Part shown: one piece after another, positions 24,564 to 32,937 of the stretch | How positions within the stretch are numbered: the first letter of the stretch is position 1 | Layout: each line of letters starts with the position of its first letter | Assembly: GCF_001613145.1 (NCBI RefSeq) | Contig: NZ_BDBU01000032.1 | Coordinates: 102,649 to 166,648, forward strand | DNA length: 64,000 nt | Direction of reading: 5' to 3' | From: Nocardia jejuensis NBRC 103114 | GTDB taxonomy: Bacteria; Actinomycetota; Actinomycetes; Mycobacteriales; Mycobacteriaceae | Position numbers and translations under genes: made by a program | Notes under the pieces: model-generated | What the model was told of the DNA's origin: nothing | The model's database searches: none | The model's input: the letters and a program-made list of their open reading frames with translations, nothing else

Positions 24564-25601
24564 ATGCGCTTTGGGTTGCAACTCGGATATTGGGGGCAAC
24601 AGCCGCCCGCCCAGGCTCAGGAATTGGTGATCGCCGCCGAGGCGGCCGGATTCGAGGCGGTGTTCACCGCCGAATCCTGGGGATCGGACGCCTTCACGCC
24701 GCTGGCGTGGTGGGGTTCGAGCACGAGCCGGGTGCAGCTGGGCACGTCCGTGGTGCAGCTGTCCGCGCGCACGCCCACCGCGACCGCGATGGCCGCGCTG
24801 TCCCTGGACCACCTCAGTGGCGGACGGGCCATTCTCGGCCTCGGCGTCTCCGGGCCGCAGGTGGTCGAGGGCTGGTACGGGCAGCCGTTCGCCAAGCCGT
24901 TGCAGCGCACCCGGGAGTACGTGTCGATCATCCGGCAGGTGCTCGAGCGCGAGGGCAAGGTGACCAATGACGGGCCGCACTACCCGCTGCCCTACAACCG
25001 GGCCGACGCGAGCGGGCTCGGTAAGCCGCTCAAGTCGATCACCCATCCGCTGCGTGCGGATCTGCCGATCTGGCTGGGCGCGGAAGGTCCGAAGAACGTC
25101 GCGCTGACGGCCGAGATCGCCGACGGCTGGCTGGCGATCTACTACACCCCGCGCCTGGCGGACATGTACAACGCCTGGCTCGACGAGGGCTTCGCCCGCG
25201 CGGGTGCCCGGCGTTCGCGGGAGACCTTCGACATCGCGGCCACCGCGCAGGTGATCATCACCGACGATCCGAAGGCGGAGCTGGATCGGTTGCGGCCGTT
25301 CATGGCGCTGTACATCGGCGGCATGGGTGCGGAGGAGTTGAATTTCCACGCTCAGGTGTACCGGCGGATGGGGTACGGCGACGCGGTGGACGAGATCACC
25401 CAGCTGTTCCGCACCGGGCGCAAGGACGAAGCCGCGGCGGCGGTGCCGGACGAGCTGATCCTGGACACCACGATCATCGGCGACGAGGCGCATGTGCGCG
25501 AGCAGCTGCTGGTGTGGGAGAAGGCCGGGGTCACCATGATGCTGGTCGGCATTCGCGACGCCGAGCAGTTCGAGCGGCTCAAGCCCATTCTGGCGTCGTA
25601 G
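24564..25601 (+). CDS. LLM-class F420-dependent oxidoreductase (Rv3520c-like)
   Basis: A 345-residue luciferase-like TIM barrel: MRFGLQLGYWGQQP, then AAEAAGFEAVFTAESWGSDAFTP, RVQLGTSVVQLSARTPTATAMAALSLDHLSGGRAILGLG and a C-terminal DTTIIGDEAHVREQL. These are the standard F420/FMN-binding landmarks. It is expected to transfer hydride with F420 in the steroid pathway, but the substrate is unknown. AAGGGAG precedes the ATG at 24564. It is divergent from the ltp operon. Confidence 0.85.
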   Translation: MRFGLQLGYWGQQPPAQAQELVIAAEAAGFEAVFTAESWGSDAFTPLAWWGSSTSRVQLGTSVVQLSARTPTATAMAALSLDHLSGGRAILGLGVSGPQVVEGWYGQPFAKPLQRTREYVSIIRQVLEREGKVTNDGPHYPLPYNRADASGLGKPLKSITHPLRADLPIWLGAEGPKNVALTAEIADGWLAIYYTPRLADMYNAWLDEGFARAGARRSRETFDIAATAQVIITDDPKAELDRLRPFMALYIGGMGAEELNFHAQVYRRMGYGDAVDEITQLFRTGRKDEAAAAVPDELILDTTIIGDEAHVREQLLVWEKAGVTMMLVGIRDAEQFERLKPILAS

Positions 25602-25751
25602 AACGCGTTCCAGTCCGGCCCCGGGAAAGCTCGGGGTCGGACCGGGTTGGCTTACACGGCGGGTATTTCTTTTGGGCATTTCGGACCGTAAAGTGTGTCA
25701 GGGGCCACATCGATTCGGCCCACTGAGCGGAAATCGTGGCTTGCCCCACAC

Positions 25752-25765
25752 GAGAACACGTTCTA
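25752..25765. promoter_or_regulatory. KstR-type operator upstream of fadD19
   Basis: GAGAACACGTTCTA matches TnnAACnnGTTnnA except for the first base. It ends 10 bp before the fadD19 GTG. Confidence 0.78.
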
Positions 25766-25775
25766 TTTTGATCCT

Positions 25776-27422
25776 GTGAGCTACAACATAGCGGACCTCG
25801 TCGAACACTCCATCGACCTCATGCCGGAACGTGTCGCGCTGGCCGATGACACCCGTTCGGTGACCTACGCCCAGTTGGAGGACCGAGCCAACCGGCTCGC
25901 CCATCACCTGCAGGAACAGGGCGTGAAACCGGGCGACAAGGTCGGTGTGTACTCGCGCAACACCATCGAGGCCGTCGAGGCGCTGGTGGCGATCTTCAAG
26001 GCGCGCGCCGTGATGATCAACGTGAACTACCGATACGTCGAGAACGAGTTGCAATACATCTTCGACAACTCGGACATGGTGGCGCTGATCCACGAGCGTC
26101 GCTACAGCGACAAGGTGGCCAATGTGCTGCCGAACGTCCCGAAGATCAAGTCGGTCATCACCGTCGAGGACGGCACCGATCTGCCGCTGCCCCCCGCCGC
26201 GGTCGAATACGAAGCGGCACTGGCCGGTTCGCACGGTGAGCGGGACTTCGAGGCGCGCTCCTCCGACGACATCATGATGATCTACACCGGCGGCACCACC
26301 GGTCTGCCCAAGGGCGTCATGTGGCGGCAGGAGGACTGGTGGCGAGTCCTCGGCGGCGGCATCAACTTCTACACCGGTGAGTTCATCCAGGACGAGTGGG
26401 AGCAGTCCAAGGGCGGCGCGAGCGGCAACTCGCAGATGGTGCGCTACCCGATCCCGCCGCTGATCCACGGCGGCTCGTTCACCGCGACCCTGCACAGCCT
26501 GTTCGACGGCGGCAAGGCGATCATGCTGCCGGAGTTCAGCGGGCACGGCGTGTGGCAGGCCATCGAGCGGCACGGCATCAACATGATCTTCATTACCGGC
26601 GACGCCATGGCGCAGCCGATGCTCGGCGCACTGCGCGAGGGCAACCCGGAAACCAATGCGCCGTACCAGCATTCGAGCATGTGGGTACTGGCCAGCAGCG
26701 CGGCTCTGTTCTCGCCGACGCTGAAGGACGAGTTCATCGACCGCTTCCCCAACGCGCTCATCACCGACTCCATCGGCTCCTCGGAGACCGGTTTCGGTGG
26801 TCTCGCGGTGGCGACCAAGGGCGCGACCCACACCGGTGGCCCGCGGGTGAAGATCGACCTGTCCACCGAGGTGCTGGACGAAGAGGGCAACCCGGTCGTC
26901 CCCGGCTCCGGTCAGGTCGGCGTGCTGGCGCGCAAGGGCAACATCCCAGTCGGTTACTACAACGACCCGGTGAAGACCGCCGCGACGTTCAAGGAGTTCA
27001 ACGGAATTCGCTACTCCATCCCGGGCGACTTCGCCCGCGTGGAGGAGGACGGCACCGTGACCATGCTGGGTCGCGGCTCGGTCAGCATCAACTCCGGCGG
27101 CGAGAAGATCTACCCCGAAGAGGTCGAGGGCGCGCTCAAGGCGCACCCCGAGGTCTTCGACGCCCTCGTGGTCGGCGTGCCCGACGAGCGCTGGGGTCAG
27201 CGCGTGGTGGCCGTGGTGCAGTGCCGCGGCGAATCCCGCCCGACCCTGGAGGACCTGCGGCCGACCCTGGTCCAGGAGATCTCCTCGTACAAGCTGCCCC
27301 GCAGCCTCTGGTACGTGGACGAGATCAAGCGCTCGCCCGCGGGCAAGCCCGACTACAAGTGGGCGGTTGCCCAGACGCAGGAGCGCGAGGCCGACAACCA
27401 CGTCCAGTCGACCGCCAAGTAG
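25776..27422 (+). CDS. fadD19: Steroid side-chain acyl-CoA ligase FadD19
   Basis: A 548-residue adenylate-forming ligase: P-loop YTGGTTGLPKGVMW, SIGSSETGFGG, the hinge GRGSVSINSGGEKIYPEEVE and the C-terminal catalytic Lys524 (SPAGKPDYK). FadD19 (Rv3515c) activates C27/C24 steroid side-chain carboxylic acids, the product of CYP125, with CoA and ATP. GTG 25776 (SYNIADLVEHSID follows) is chosen because an upstream in-frame start would include the operator. A strong terminator follows. Confidence 0.92.
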   Translation: MSYNIADLVEHSIDLMPERVALADDTRSVTYAQLEDRANRLAHHLQEQGVKPGDKVGVYSRNTIEAVEALVAIFKARAVMINVNYRYVENELQYIFDNSDMVALIHERRYSDKVANVLPNVPKIKSVITVEDGTDLPLPPAAVEYEAALAGSHGERDFEARSSDDIMMIYTGGTTGLPKGVMWRQEDWWRVLGGGINFYTGEFIQDEWEQSKGGASGNSQMVRYPIPPLIHGGSFTATLHSLFDGGKAIMLPEFSGHGVWQAIERHGINMIFITGDAMAQPMLGALREGNPETNAPYQHSSMWVLASSAALFSPTLKDEFIDRFPNALITDSIGSSETGFGGLAVATKGATHTGGPRVKIDLSTEVLDEEGNPVVPGSGQVGVLARKGNIPVGYYNDPVKTAATFKEFNGIRYSIPGDFARVEEDGTVTMLGRGSVSINSGGEKIYPEEVEGALKAHPEVFDALVVGVPDERWGQRVVAVVQCRGESRPTLEDLRPTLVQEISSYKLPRSLWYVDEIKRSPAGKPDYKWAVAQTQEREADNHVQSTAK

Positions 27423-27446
27423 ACGCACGGGGCTCGTGTGAAAGTT

Positions 27447-27484
27447 GTGCCCGCCTGTTTCAAAACAGGCGGGCACAGCCTTTT
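27447..27484 (+). terminator. Terminator after fadD19
   Basis: A 14-bp perfect stem (27447-27460 with 27463-27476) is followed by AGCCTTTTC. Confidence 0.88.
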
Positions 27485-27528
27485 CGGTGGCCTGATTCTT
27501 GTCGGTGCATTGTGCGAGAGTGTTCCTC

Positions 27529-28533
27529 ATGAGCGAGAAGGCCGCCGGATCCGCGACGATCACGGACGAGGTTTTGCAGTCCTTCGAAGGACATCGGCGC
27601 GAACTGTGCGCGTACGCGTATCGCATGCTCGGTTCCTCGTTCGAGGCCGAGGACGCGGTGCAGGAGACCTTCACCCGCGCGTGGAAGTCCTACGACTCCT
27701 TCGAGGGGCGCTCGAGCGTCCGCTCGTGGCTGTACAAGATCACCACCAATGTCTGCCTGGACATGCTCGACGGGCCGCAGCGCCGGGCCCGGCCGATGGA
27801 CCTCAACGGACCCTCCACGCCCGACTCCACGCTGCCGCCCCCGGAGCCGGATTACGTCTGGGTGGAACCGATTCCGAACGCGCTGGCCTTCGGCGCGGAC
27901 CCGGCCGAGGCCGCCAGCACCAAGGACACGCTGCGCCTGGCGTTCGTCGCGGCCGTGCAGCATCTGCCCGCCAGCCAGCGCGCCATTCTGATCATGCGGG
28001 AGGTGTTGCGCTTCTCGGCCAGTGAGACCGCGGACATGCTCAATGTCTCCCCGGCCTCGGTGAACAGCGCGCTGCAGCGGGCCCGCGCCACCATGTCGAA
28101 GGTGCAGGAGGCCGCCACCGTCTCGGACCTGTTCGACGAGGCCGACGAGAAGCAGCGCAAACTCGTCGACGACTTCGTGACGGCCTTCGAGTCCTACGAC
28201 ATGGGCGCGCTCACCGAGCTGCTCAAAGCCGATGTGGCGCTGTCCATGCCGCCCTTCTCGCTGTGGATCTCCGGTCCCGAGAACGTGGCCGCCTTCATGC
28301 TCGGCACCGGCTCGGCCTGCTTCAACTCGCGGCTGGTGCGGCTCGAGGGCGCGAACGGCATGCCCGCCTTCGGCCACTACAAGCCGAGTGCGGATCAGCC
28401 GGGCGTCTGGGTGCCGTGGTCGATCACCACCCTGGAGTTGAACGGCGACCGGATCTCCGGGCTCACCTTCTTCCTCGACACCGACAAGCTGTTCCCGCTC
28501 TTCGGCCTGGCGCCGGAGTACCGCGAGAACTGA
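27529..28533 (+). CDS. ECF sigma factor of the SigG type with C-terminal SnoaL domain
   Basis: This 334-residue protein contains sigma region 2 (AYAYRMLGSSFEAEDAVQETFTRAWKSYDSFEGRSSVRSWLYKITTNVCLDML), region 4 (LPASQRAILIMREVLRFSASETADMLNVSPASVNSALQRARATM) and a ~120-residue NTF2/SnoaL-like C-terminal domain (VDDFVTAFESYDMGALTELL through FLDTDKLFPLFGL), as in SigG (Rv0182c). The C-terminal domain takes the place of an anti-sigma factor in this class. The ATG at 27529 is preferred over 27499. No target promoter is identifiable here. Confidence 0.86.
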   Translation: MSEKAAGSATITDEVLQSFEGHRRELCAYAYRMLGSSFEAEDAVQETFTRAWKSYDSFEGRSSVRSWLYKITTNVCLDMLDGPQRRARPMDLNGPSTPDSTLPPPEPDYVWVEPIPNALAFGADPAEAASTKDTLRLAFVAAVQHLPASQRAILIMREVLRFSASETADMLNVSPASVNSALQRARATMSKVQEAATVSDLFDEADEKQRKLVDDFVTAFESYDMGALTELLKADVALSMPPFSLWISGPENVAAFMLGTGSACFNSRLVRLEGANGMPAFGHYKPSADQPGVWVPWSITTLELNGDRISGLTFFLDTDKLFPLFGLAPEYREN

Positions 28534-28594
28534 GTCCACGTCGCCGCGCACGCGGTGCGCCGGGGTGGTCCGGCACAGTGTGGCGACATGCGTG

Positions 28595-28626
28595 ACGGCC
28601 CGCCGGGAGAGATCCCGGCGGGCCGT
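28595..28626 (+). terminator. Terminator after the sigma factor gene
   Basis: A 13-bp stem (28595-28607 with 28614-28626) with a 6-nt loop. Confidence 0.7.
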
Positions 28627-28695
28627 TCGCATGTCCGGGGTCCGCTCGCCCGGATCGAAGTGGGGTTCTCGAACGCCGCGGAAGTCGCCGTCGTG

Positions 28696-28751
28696 GTGTG
28701 AGAGCCGTGGCATGAGAGTCGAGGTGTGAGAGCCGTGGTGTGAGAGTCGAA
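28696..28751. repeat. 28-bp tandem duplication
   Basis: Two adjacent 28-bp units begin GTGTGAGAGCCGTGG; each consists of two related ~14-bp half-units (GTGAGAGCC and GTGAGAGTC type). The array lies between the terminators of two convergent genes and is probably non-coding. Confidence 0.8.
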
Positions 28752-28795
28752 CGCGCTGTCGTGCAGCGAGTTACGAGGTGTGCCGGAAAAGCAGC

Positions 28796-28824
28796 GCGGC
28801 CCGCCGTCTGGATCGGCGGGCCGC
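28796..28824 (-). terminator. Terminator after the VOC gene
   Basis: An 11-bp stem (28796-28806 with 28814-28824) with a 7-nt loop follows the minus-strand VOC gene. Confidence 0.65.
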
Positions 28825-28848
28825 GCAGTGCGGTGTCGTTCGCGAATG

Positions 28849-29268
28849 TCAGTTCGCGCCGGGGTAGTTCATGTAGAACGGCTCCCACTGGTGGCCGTCG
28901 GGGTCGATGAAGGTGCGGCCGTGCATACCGACCTCGGCCTCCTGGGCGCGCTTGTCGGCATTGACCTCTTCGGTGCCGCCGGCCGCGATGGCGGCGTCGG
29001 TGAGGGCGTCGACCTCCTGGGCGCTGCCCAGGGACAGGGCGTAGAGGCCGTTGACGGTGCCGACGCTGTCACCGATCGGGCGGGTGGTGAAGGTGGTGAA
29101 GAAATCCTTGGTCAGGAGCATCAGGCAGATGTTGTCGTCGACCACGATGCAGGCGGCATTGCCGTCGGTGAAGTCCTGATTGACCTTCCAGCCCAGCGTC
29201 TCGTAGAAGGTCTTCGAGCGTTCCAGGTCCGCGACGGGGAGATTGATGAAGATCATCTTGCTGGCCAT
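28849..29268 (-). CDS. VOC-family (glyoxalase/bleomycin-resistance-like) protein
   Basis: A 139-residue VOC protein with a paired beta-alpha-beta-beta-beta fold: MIFINLPVADLERSKTFYETLGW at the start of module one and HGRTFIDPDGHQWEPFYM at the end of module two, carrying typical metal-ligand positions. Substrate unknown. The ATG at 29268 has AAAGGA upstream; the ORF-extending start at 29292 lacks one. It is convergent to the SigG-like gene and divergent from the glycosyltransferase gene. Confidence 0.8.
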   Translation of the reverse strand: MASKMIFINLPVADLERSKTFYETLGWKVNQDFTDGNAACIVVDDNICLMLLTKDFFTTFTTRPIGDSVGTVNGLYALSLGSAQEVDALTDAAIAAGGTEEVNADKRAQEAEVGMHGRTFIDPDGHQWEPFYMNYPGAN

Positions 29269-29443
29269 GGTGGTCCGTCCTTTCGTCCGCAATCCCTATT
29301 GCGTGTCATCGCTGTCAGAGATAGGGACGTAGTGGGCGAGAAAAACTCATCGCTCCCGCGCGGTGTGGTCTGTGGCACATCATTTGGTCATCGCGTCGTC
29401 GCCGGTCCATCCGCCGTGCAAGAGTGGCCAGGGGAGGTTCCTG

Positions 29444-30640
29444 ATGAAGTACAGCTACCTGGTAGCCGTCACAGGGAGTGGCGGAACGGTGCCGCCGGAA
29501 CTCGGAGTGGTCCGCCGCCTGGTGCGGCGCGGTCACCGCGTCACCGTGCTCGCCGAGGAATCGATGGCGGCGCAGGTCACCGCCGCTGGAGCCCGGCTGC
29601 GTTCGCGCGCGGGCCACGGATTCGCCCGCGACACCGCCGCCGAAATCGATTCGGAACGACCGGATCTGGTGCTGGCCTCGTATTTCGCCTTCGGCGCGAT
29701 GGTCGCGGCGCAGGCGCGCGAGGTGCCGTTCTCGGTGCTGATTCCCGGTATCTATCCACTACCGGTGGACGGCGGGCCGCCGCCGGGCACGGGTTTCGCC
29801 CGCGCCGCCGGTCCGATCGGGCGTCTGCGCGACCGGGCGGTGGGCTCCATGGTGCAGCGACGCTGGGACGCGGAGCTGTTGCCGCAGCTCAATGCGCTGC
29901 GCGCGGATTTCGATCTGGAGCGGCTCGCGCACTATCAGGATCAGGTGCAGCTGGCGCATCGACGGCTCGTATTGTCCAGCGAGAGTTTCGAATTCGCGGG
30001 GCCGCGCCCGGACGGGGTGCGCTGGGTGGGGCCGATCCTGGACGATCCGGACTGGGCCGTCGACTCCGACTGGACCATTCCCGACGGCGGTGACCCGCTG
30101 GTGCTGGTCGCCATGTCCACGACTTTTCAACGGCAAACCGACTGTCTGCAGCGCATCGCGGACGCCCTCGGCCCGCTGCCGGTGCGCGGTCTGATCACCA
30201 CCGGCCCGGCCGTGGATCCCGCCGAGATCACCGCACCGCCCAATGTCACGGTGCTGCGCGCGGCTCCGCATCGGCAGGTCGCCCGGCACGCCAGCCTGGT
30301 CATCACCCACGGCGGCCACGGCACCCTGATGAAATCCCTGGCCGCGGACCTACCCGCGCTGATCCTCCCGCACGGCCGCGACCATGCCGACAACGCCGCC
30401 CGCCTGCGCGCGCACGGCGCCGGAATCACCCTGCCCCGCACCGCGTCTGCGCAGCGCATCACCCGCGCCGTCCGCCGCGTGCTGAACTCTCCCGCCTCCT
30501 ACCGCGCCGCCGCCGTCCTGGGCCGCGTCGTCCGCAAGGACGCGCTCGGCGACCAACTCCTGCGCGAACTGGAACCCACCGCCGACGCCTCCGGCCTGGT
30601 CTCCGACCGCGAACTCTCGCTACGCGAACTCGACTCCTGA
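29444..30640 (+). CDS. UGT/MGT-type glycosyltransferase
   Basis: A 398-residue GT-B glycosyltransferase of family GT1: N-terminal VAVTGSGGTVPPELGVVRRLVRRGHRVTVL, then the nucleotide-sugar signature FVITHGGHGTLMKSLAADLPALILPHGRDHADNAARLRAHGAG-like segment near residue 285-330. Enzymes of this type glycosylate small lipophilic acceptors. Donor and acceptor cannot be read from sequence. GGGGAGG precedes the ATG at 29444. No terminator is evident in 30641-30878, where nothing else is recognisable. Confidence 0.82.
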   Translation: MKYSYLVAVTGSGGTVPPELGVVRRLVRRGHRVTVLAEESMAAQVTAAGARLRSRAGHGFARDTAAEIDSERPDLVLASYFAFGAMVAAQAREVPFSVLIPGIYPLPVDGGPPPGTGFARAAGPIGRLRDRAVGSMVQRRWDAELLPQLNALRADFDLERLAHYQDQVQLAHRRLVLSSESFEFAGPRPDGVRWVGPILDDPDWAVDSDWTIPDGGDPLVLVAMSTTFQRQTDCLQRIADALGPLPVRGLITTGPAVDPAEITAPPNVTVLRAAPHRQVARHASLVITHGGHGTLMKSLAADLPALILPHGRDHADNAARLRAHGAGITLPRTASAQRITRAVRRVLNSPASYRAAAVLGRVVRKDALGDQLLRELEPTADASGLVSDRELSLRELDS

Positions 30641-30878
30641 ACCGGGGGTGCGCACGGTGACCGCGCGAACCGCCTGCGGGGTGGGTCGCCGCCGCACGAA
30701 CGGGGGCTGCTGTCCAGCCGCCCACGAGGTACGACGTCCAGCTTGATCAGACCCGCGAGCGTCGCGGGCAGCACACCCGCAGCCGGGGGTGAGCGGGTCG
30801 CAGCACGCGTCAGCCGGAAGGCACGAGTCCGCCTTTTCCTCCACGACGTCGCGCCACGGCCCGGGTTACGTTGTGCGT

Positions 30879-31574
30879 ATGGATTTTCTGGCCGTTCTCC
30901 GCGAGAAGCTGACCGCCTTCGGCGCCTTGATCGAACCGGAAGTGGATCTCGCCGCACCGGTGCCGTCCTGCGGCGACTGGACCTTTCACGATCTGGTCGA
31001 GCATGTCGGGCAGGGCAATATGTGGGTGGTGACGGCGGTCGCGGAGCTGCGGGGCGACAATGCGGGGGAGCCCGCGCCGCGCGATGCGGTCGAACTGCGG
31101 GCCTGGTACGACGCGACCGCGGCGGCGATCGCCGAATCCCTTGCGGCCGATCCGGAGACCGAGGCGTGGACCTTCACCCGGTCCCAGCCCCGGACCGTCG
31201 GATTCTGGCGGCGGCGCCGCGCGCACGAGACCCTGATGCACCTGTGGGACGGCCGGAACGCGCTGGGCAAGGCCGATCCCTTCGACCCCGAGCTGGCGGA
31301 CGACGGCATCGCCGAGGTGTTCGAGCTTTTCGCGCCGCGCATGATCGACCGCGGCCTGGCCACCGCGCCGGAGGTCGCGCTGCGCGTGCGGGCCACCGAT
31401 ACCGGCCGGGACCGGATCTACGGCCCGGGTGCACCGGTCGCCGAAATCTCCGGTACCGCATCGGATCTGCTGCTCACCCTGTGGCAGCGCGTGCCCGCCT
31501 CGGATCCGGTGTTGACCTGGAGCGGAGATCGGGCGGCCGGTGAACGCGTGCTGGCGGGTCCGCTCGTGCCCTAG
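30879..31574 (+). CDS. Mycothiol-dependent maleylpyruvate-isomerase-like (DinB fold) protein
   Basis: A 231-residue protein with the MDMPI N-terminal four-helix domain (CGDWTFHDLVEHVGQGNMWV, later RRAHETLMHLWDG), where the histidines would bind a divalent metal, and a C-terminal domain with LRVRATDTG and LLLTLWQRVP. The family uses mycothiol in isomerase or detoxification reactions; the substrate here is unknown. The ATG at 30879 is the family-like start. It ends near a strong terminator shared with the convergent fadE27. Confidence 0.78.
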   Translation: MDFLAVLREKLTAFGALIEPEVDLAAPVPSCGDWTFHDLVEHVGQGNMWVVTAVAELRGDNAGEPAPRDAVELRAWYDATAAAIAESLAADPETEAWTFTRSQPRTVGFWRRRRAHETLMHLWDGRNALGKADPFDPELADDGIAEVFELFAPRMIDRGLATAPEVALRVRATDTGRDRIYGPGAPVAEISGTASDLLLTLWQRVPASDPVLTWSGDRAAGERVLAGPLVP

Positions 31575-31730
31575 CCTCGTCCGGCACGCGGATACCTGTT
31601 CGCCGCACCGCCGGGCGGGGTGCCGGAACCGATGGGGGAGTGGTCTTTCCGGGATCGGCGATGCCGTTCGCCGGTGAACGCATTGGGAGATGCCACAGTG
31701 CGCGGTGCATAGGGGCAGGTCAGAGAAATA

Positions 31731-31766
31731 TCGAGGCGGTAGCGCGGGATCGCGCTACCGCCTCGA
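31731..31766 (-). terminator. Terminator of fadE26-fadE27
   Basis: A perfect 16-bp stem (31731-31746 with 31751-31766) with a GGAT loop, followed on the minus strand by a T-rich tract, lies 22 bp after fadE27. The rest of 31575-31730 holds nothing recognisable. Confidence 0.88.
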
Positions 31767-31788
31767 CGGTGTTCGGTTGTGCCGGAAC

Positions 31789-32916
31789 CTAGTTGGCGGG
31801 TTCCGCCAGCAGCGCGCCGAGGGCGCGCAGGTGATCGGTCGCCCCGCCGAGCGCGAATTCGTTGTGCTTGGCGGCGGTGAAGTACTGGTTGACGATGTGG
31901 TCGCGGTCGATGCCGACACCGCCGTGCACGTGCACGACCGTGTGGGCGACGCGGTGACCGGCCTCGGCGGCCCAGAACTTGGCGGTGTGGACCTCGGCGG
32001 TGGCCGGCTGGTCCTCGGCCAGCAGCCAGGCGGCCTGCTGTACGGCCAGGCGCACGCCCTGCACGTCGATGTAGGCGTCGGCCAGGCGCTGGGCCACGGC
32101 CTGGAAGCTGCCGATCTTGCGGTTGAACTGCTCGCGCTCGCGGGCGTAGTCGGAGACGAGCTCGAGGCCCTTCTCGACGATGCCGAGCTGGGTGGCGGCC
32201 AGGCCCAGCCAGGCCCGCTCCAGCAGCCAGTTCAGGATGTTCGCGCCCTGCTCCAGGGTGCCCACCAATTCGGCCGGGGTACCGGCGAATTCGACCTCGG
32301 CCTCGGGGGAGCGGTCGGTGACGATCTGGTCCTCGATCCGCACCGAGGCGTGCGCGGGATCGACCAGGAAGACCGCGGGTGCGCCGTCTACGCTGGCGGA
32401 CACCAGGATTCGCGCGGCCTGACGGGCGAACGGCACGGTGGTCTTGAGGCCGGTCAGCTGCCAGCCGCCGTTGTCCGCCGCGGAGGTGACGGGCGTGGCG
32501 AGCTCCCAGTTGCGCTCCTCGCTCAGCGCCGCGGTGAGCACGATCTCGCCCGTCGCGGCCCGCGTGGCCAGGGCCCGCTGGGCCTCGGAGCCGAACGCCG
32601 CCAGTGCGCCCGCGCCCAGCACGATCGACCACAGGTACGGCACGGGCGCGACGGACTTGCCGATCTCGCGCAGAATCGCCGTCTGCTCGAGCACGCCGAG
32701 ATCGCTGCCGCCCACCGCTTCCGGCAGGGCCGCAGCCAGCACGCCGGTCTCGGCGAGAGAGGCCCACAGCGTGTCGTCGAAGCGCACGGTGGCATTGCCT
32801 GCCGCGTCGGTGTTCTTGTCGAGCTCACGCAGCCGGTCGGCGGTGACGAGCTTGCCGGTGACCTCGGCGGTGAGGCGGGCCAGATCCTGCTGCGCCTCGG
32901 TGAGAGTGAAATCCAT
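31789..32916 (-). CDS. fadE27: Steroid acyl-CoA dehydrogenase subunit FadE27 (ChsE5-like)
   Basis: A 375-residue acyl-CoA dehydrogenase: MDFTLTEAQQDLARLTAEVT at the N-terminus, central beta domain, and C-terminal YAREREQFNRKIGSFQAVAQRLAD plus VHVHGGVGIDRDH. In M. tuberculosis FadE26 and FadE27 form an alpha2beta2 enzyme (ChsE4-ChsE5) that oxidises C27/C24 steroid side-chain CoAs; one subunit provides FAD binding and the other the catalytic Glu. It follows fadE26 by 21 bp. Confidence 0.9.
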   Translation of the reverse strand: MDFTLTEAQQDLARLTAEVTGKLVTADRLRELDKNTDAAGNATVRFDDTLWASLAETGVLAAALPEAVGGSDLGVLEQTAILREIGKSVAPVPYLWSIVLGAGALAAFGSEAQRALATRAATGEIVLTAALSEERNWELATPVTSAADNGGWQLTGLKTTVPFARQAARILVSASVDGAPAVFLVDPAHASVRIEDQIVTDRSPEAEVEFAGTPAELVGTLEQGANILNWLLERAWLGLAATQLGIVEKGLELVSDYAREREQFNRKIGSFQAVAQRLADAYIDVQGVRLAVQQAAWLLAEDQPATAEVHTAKFWAAEAGHRVAHTVVHVHGGVGIDRDHIVNQYFTAAKHNEFALGGATDHLRALGALLAEPAN

Positions 32917-32937
32917 GATGGTTACCTAGGTTTCGGG

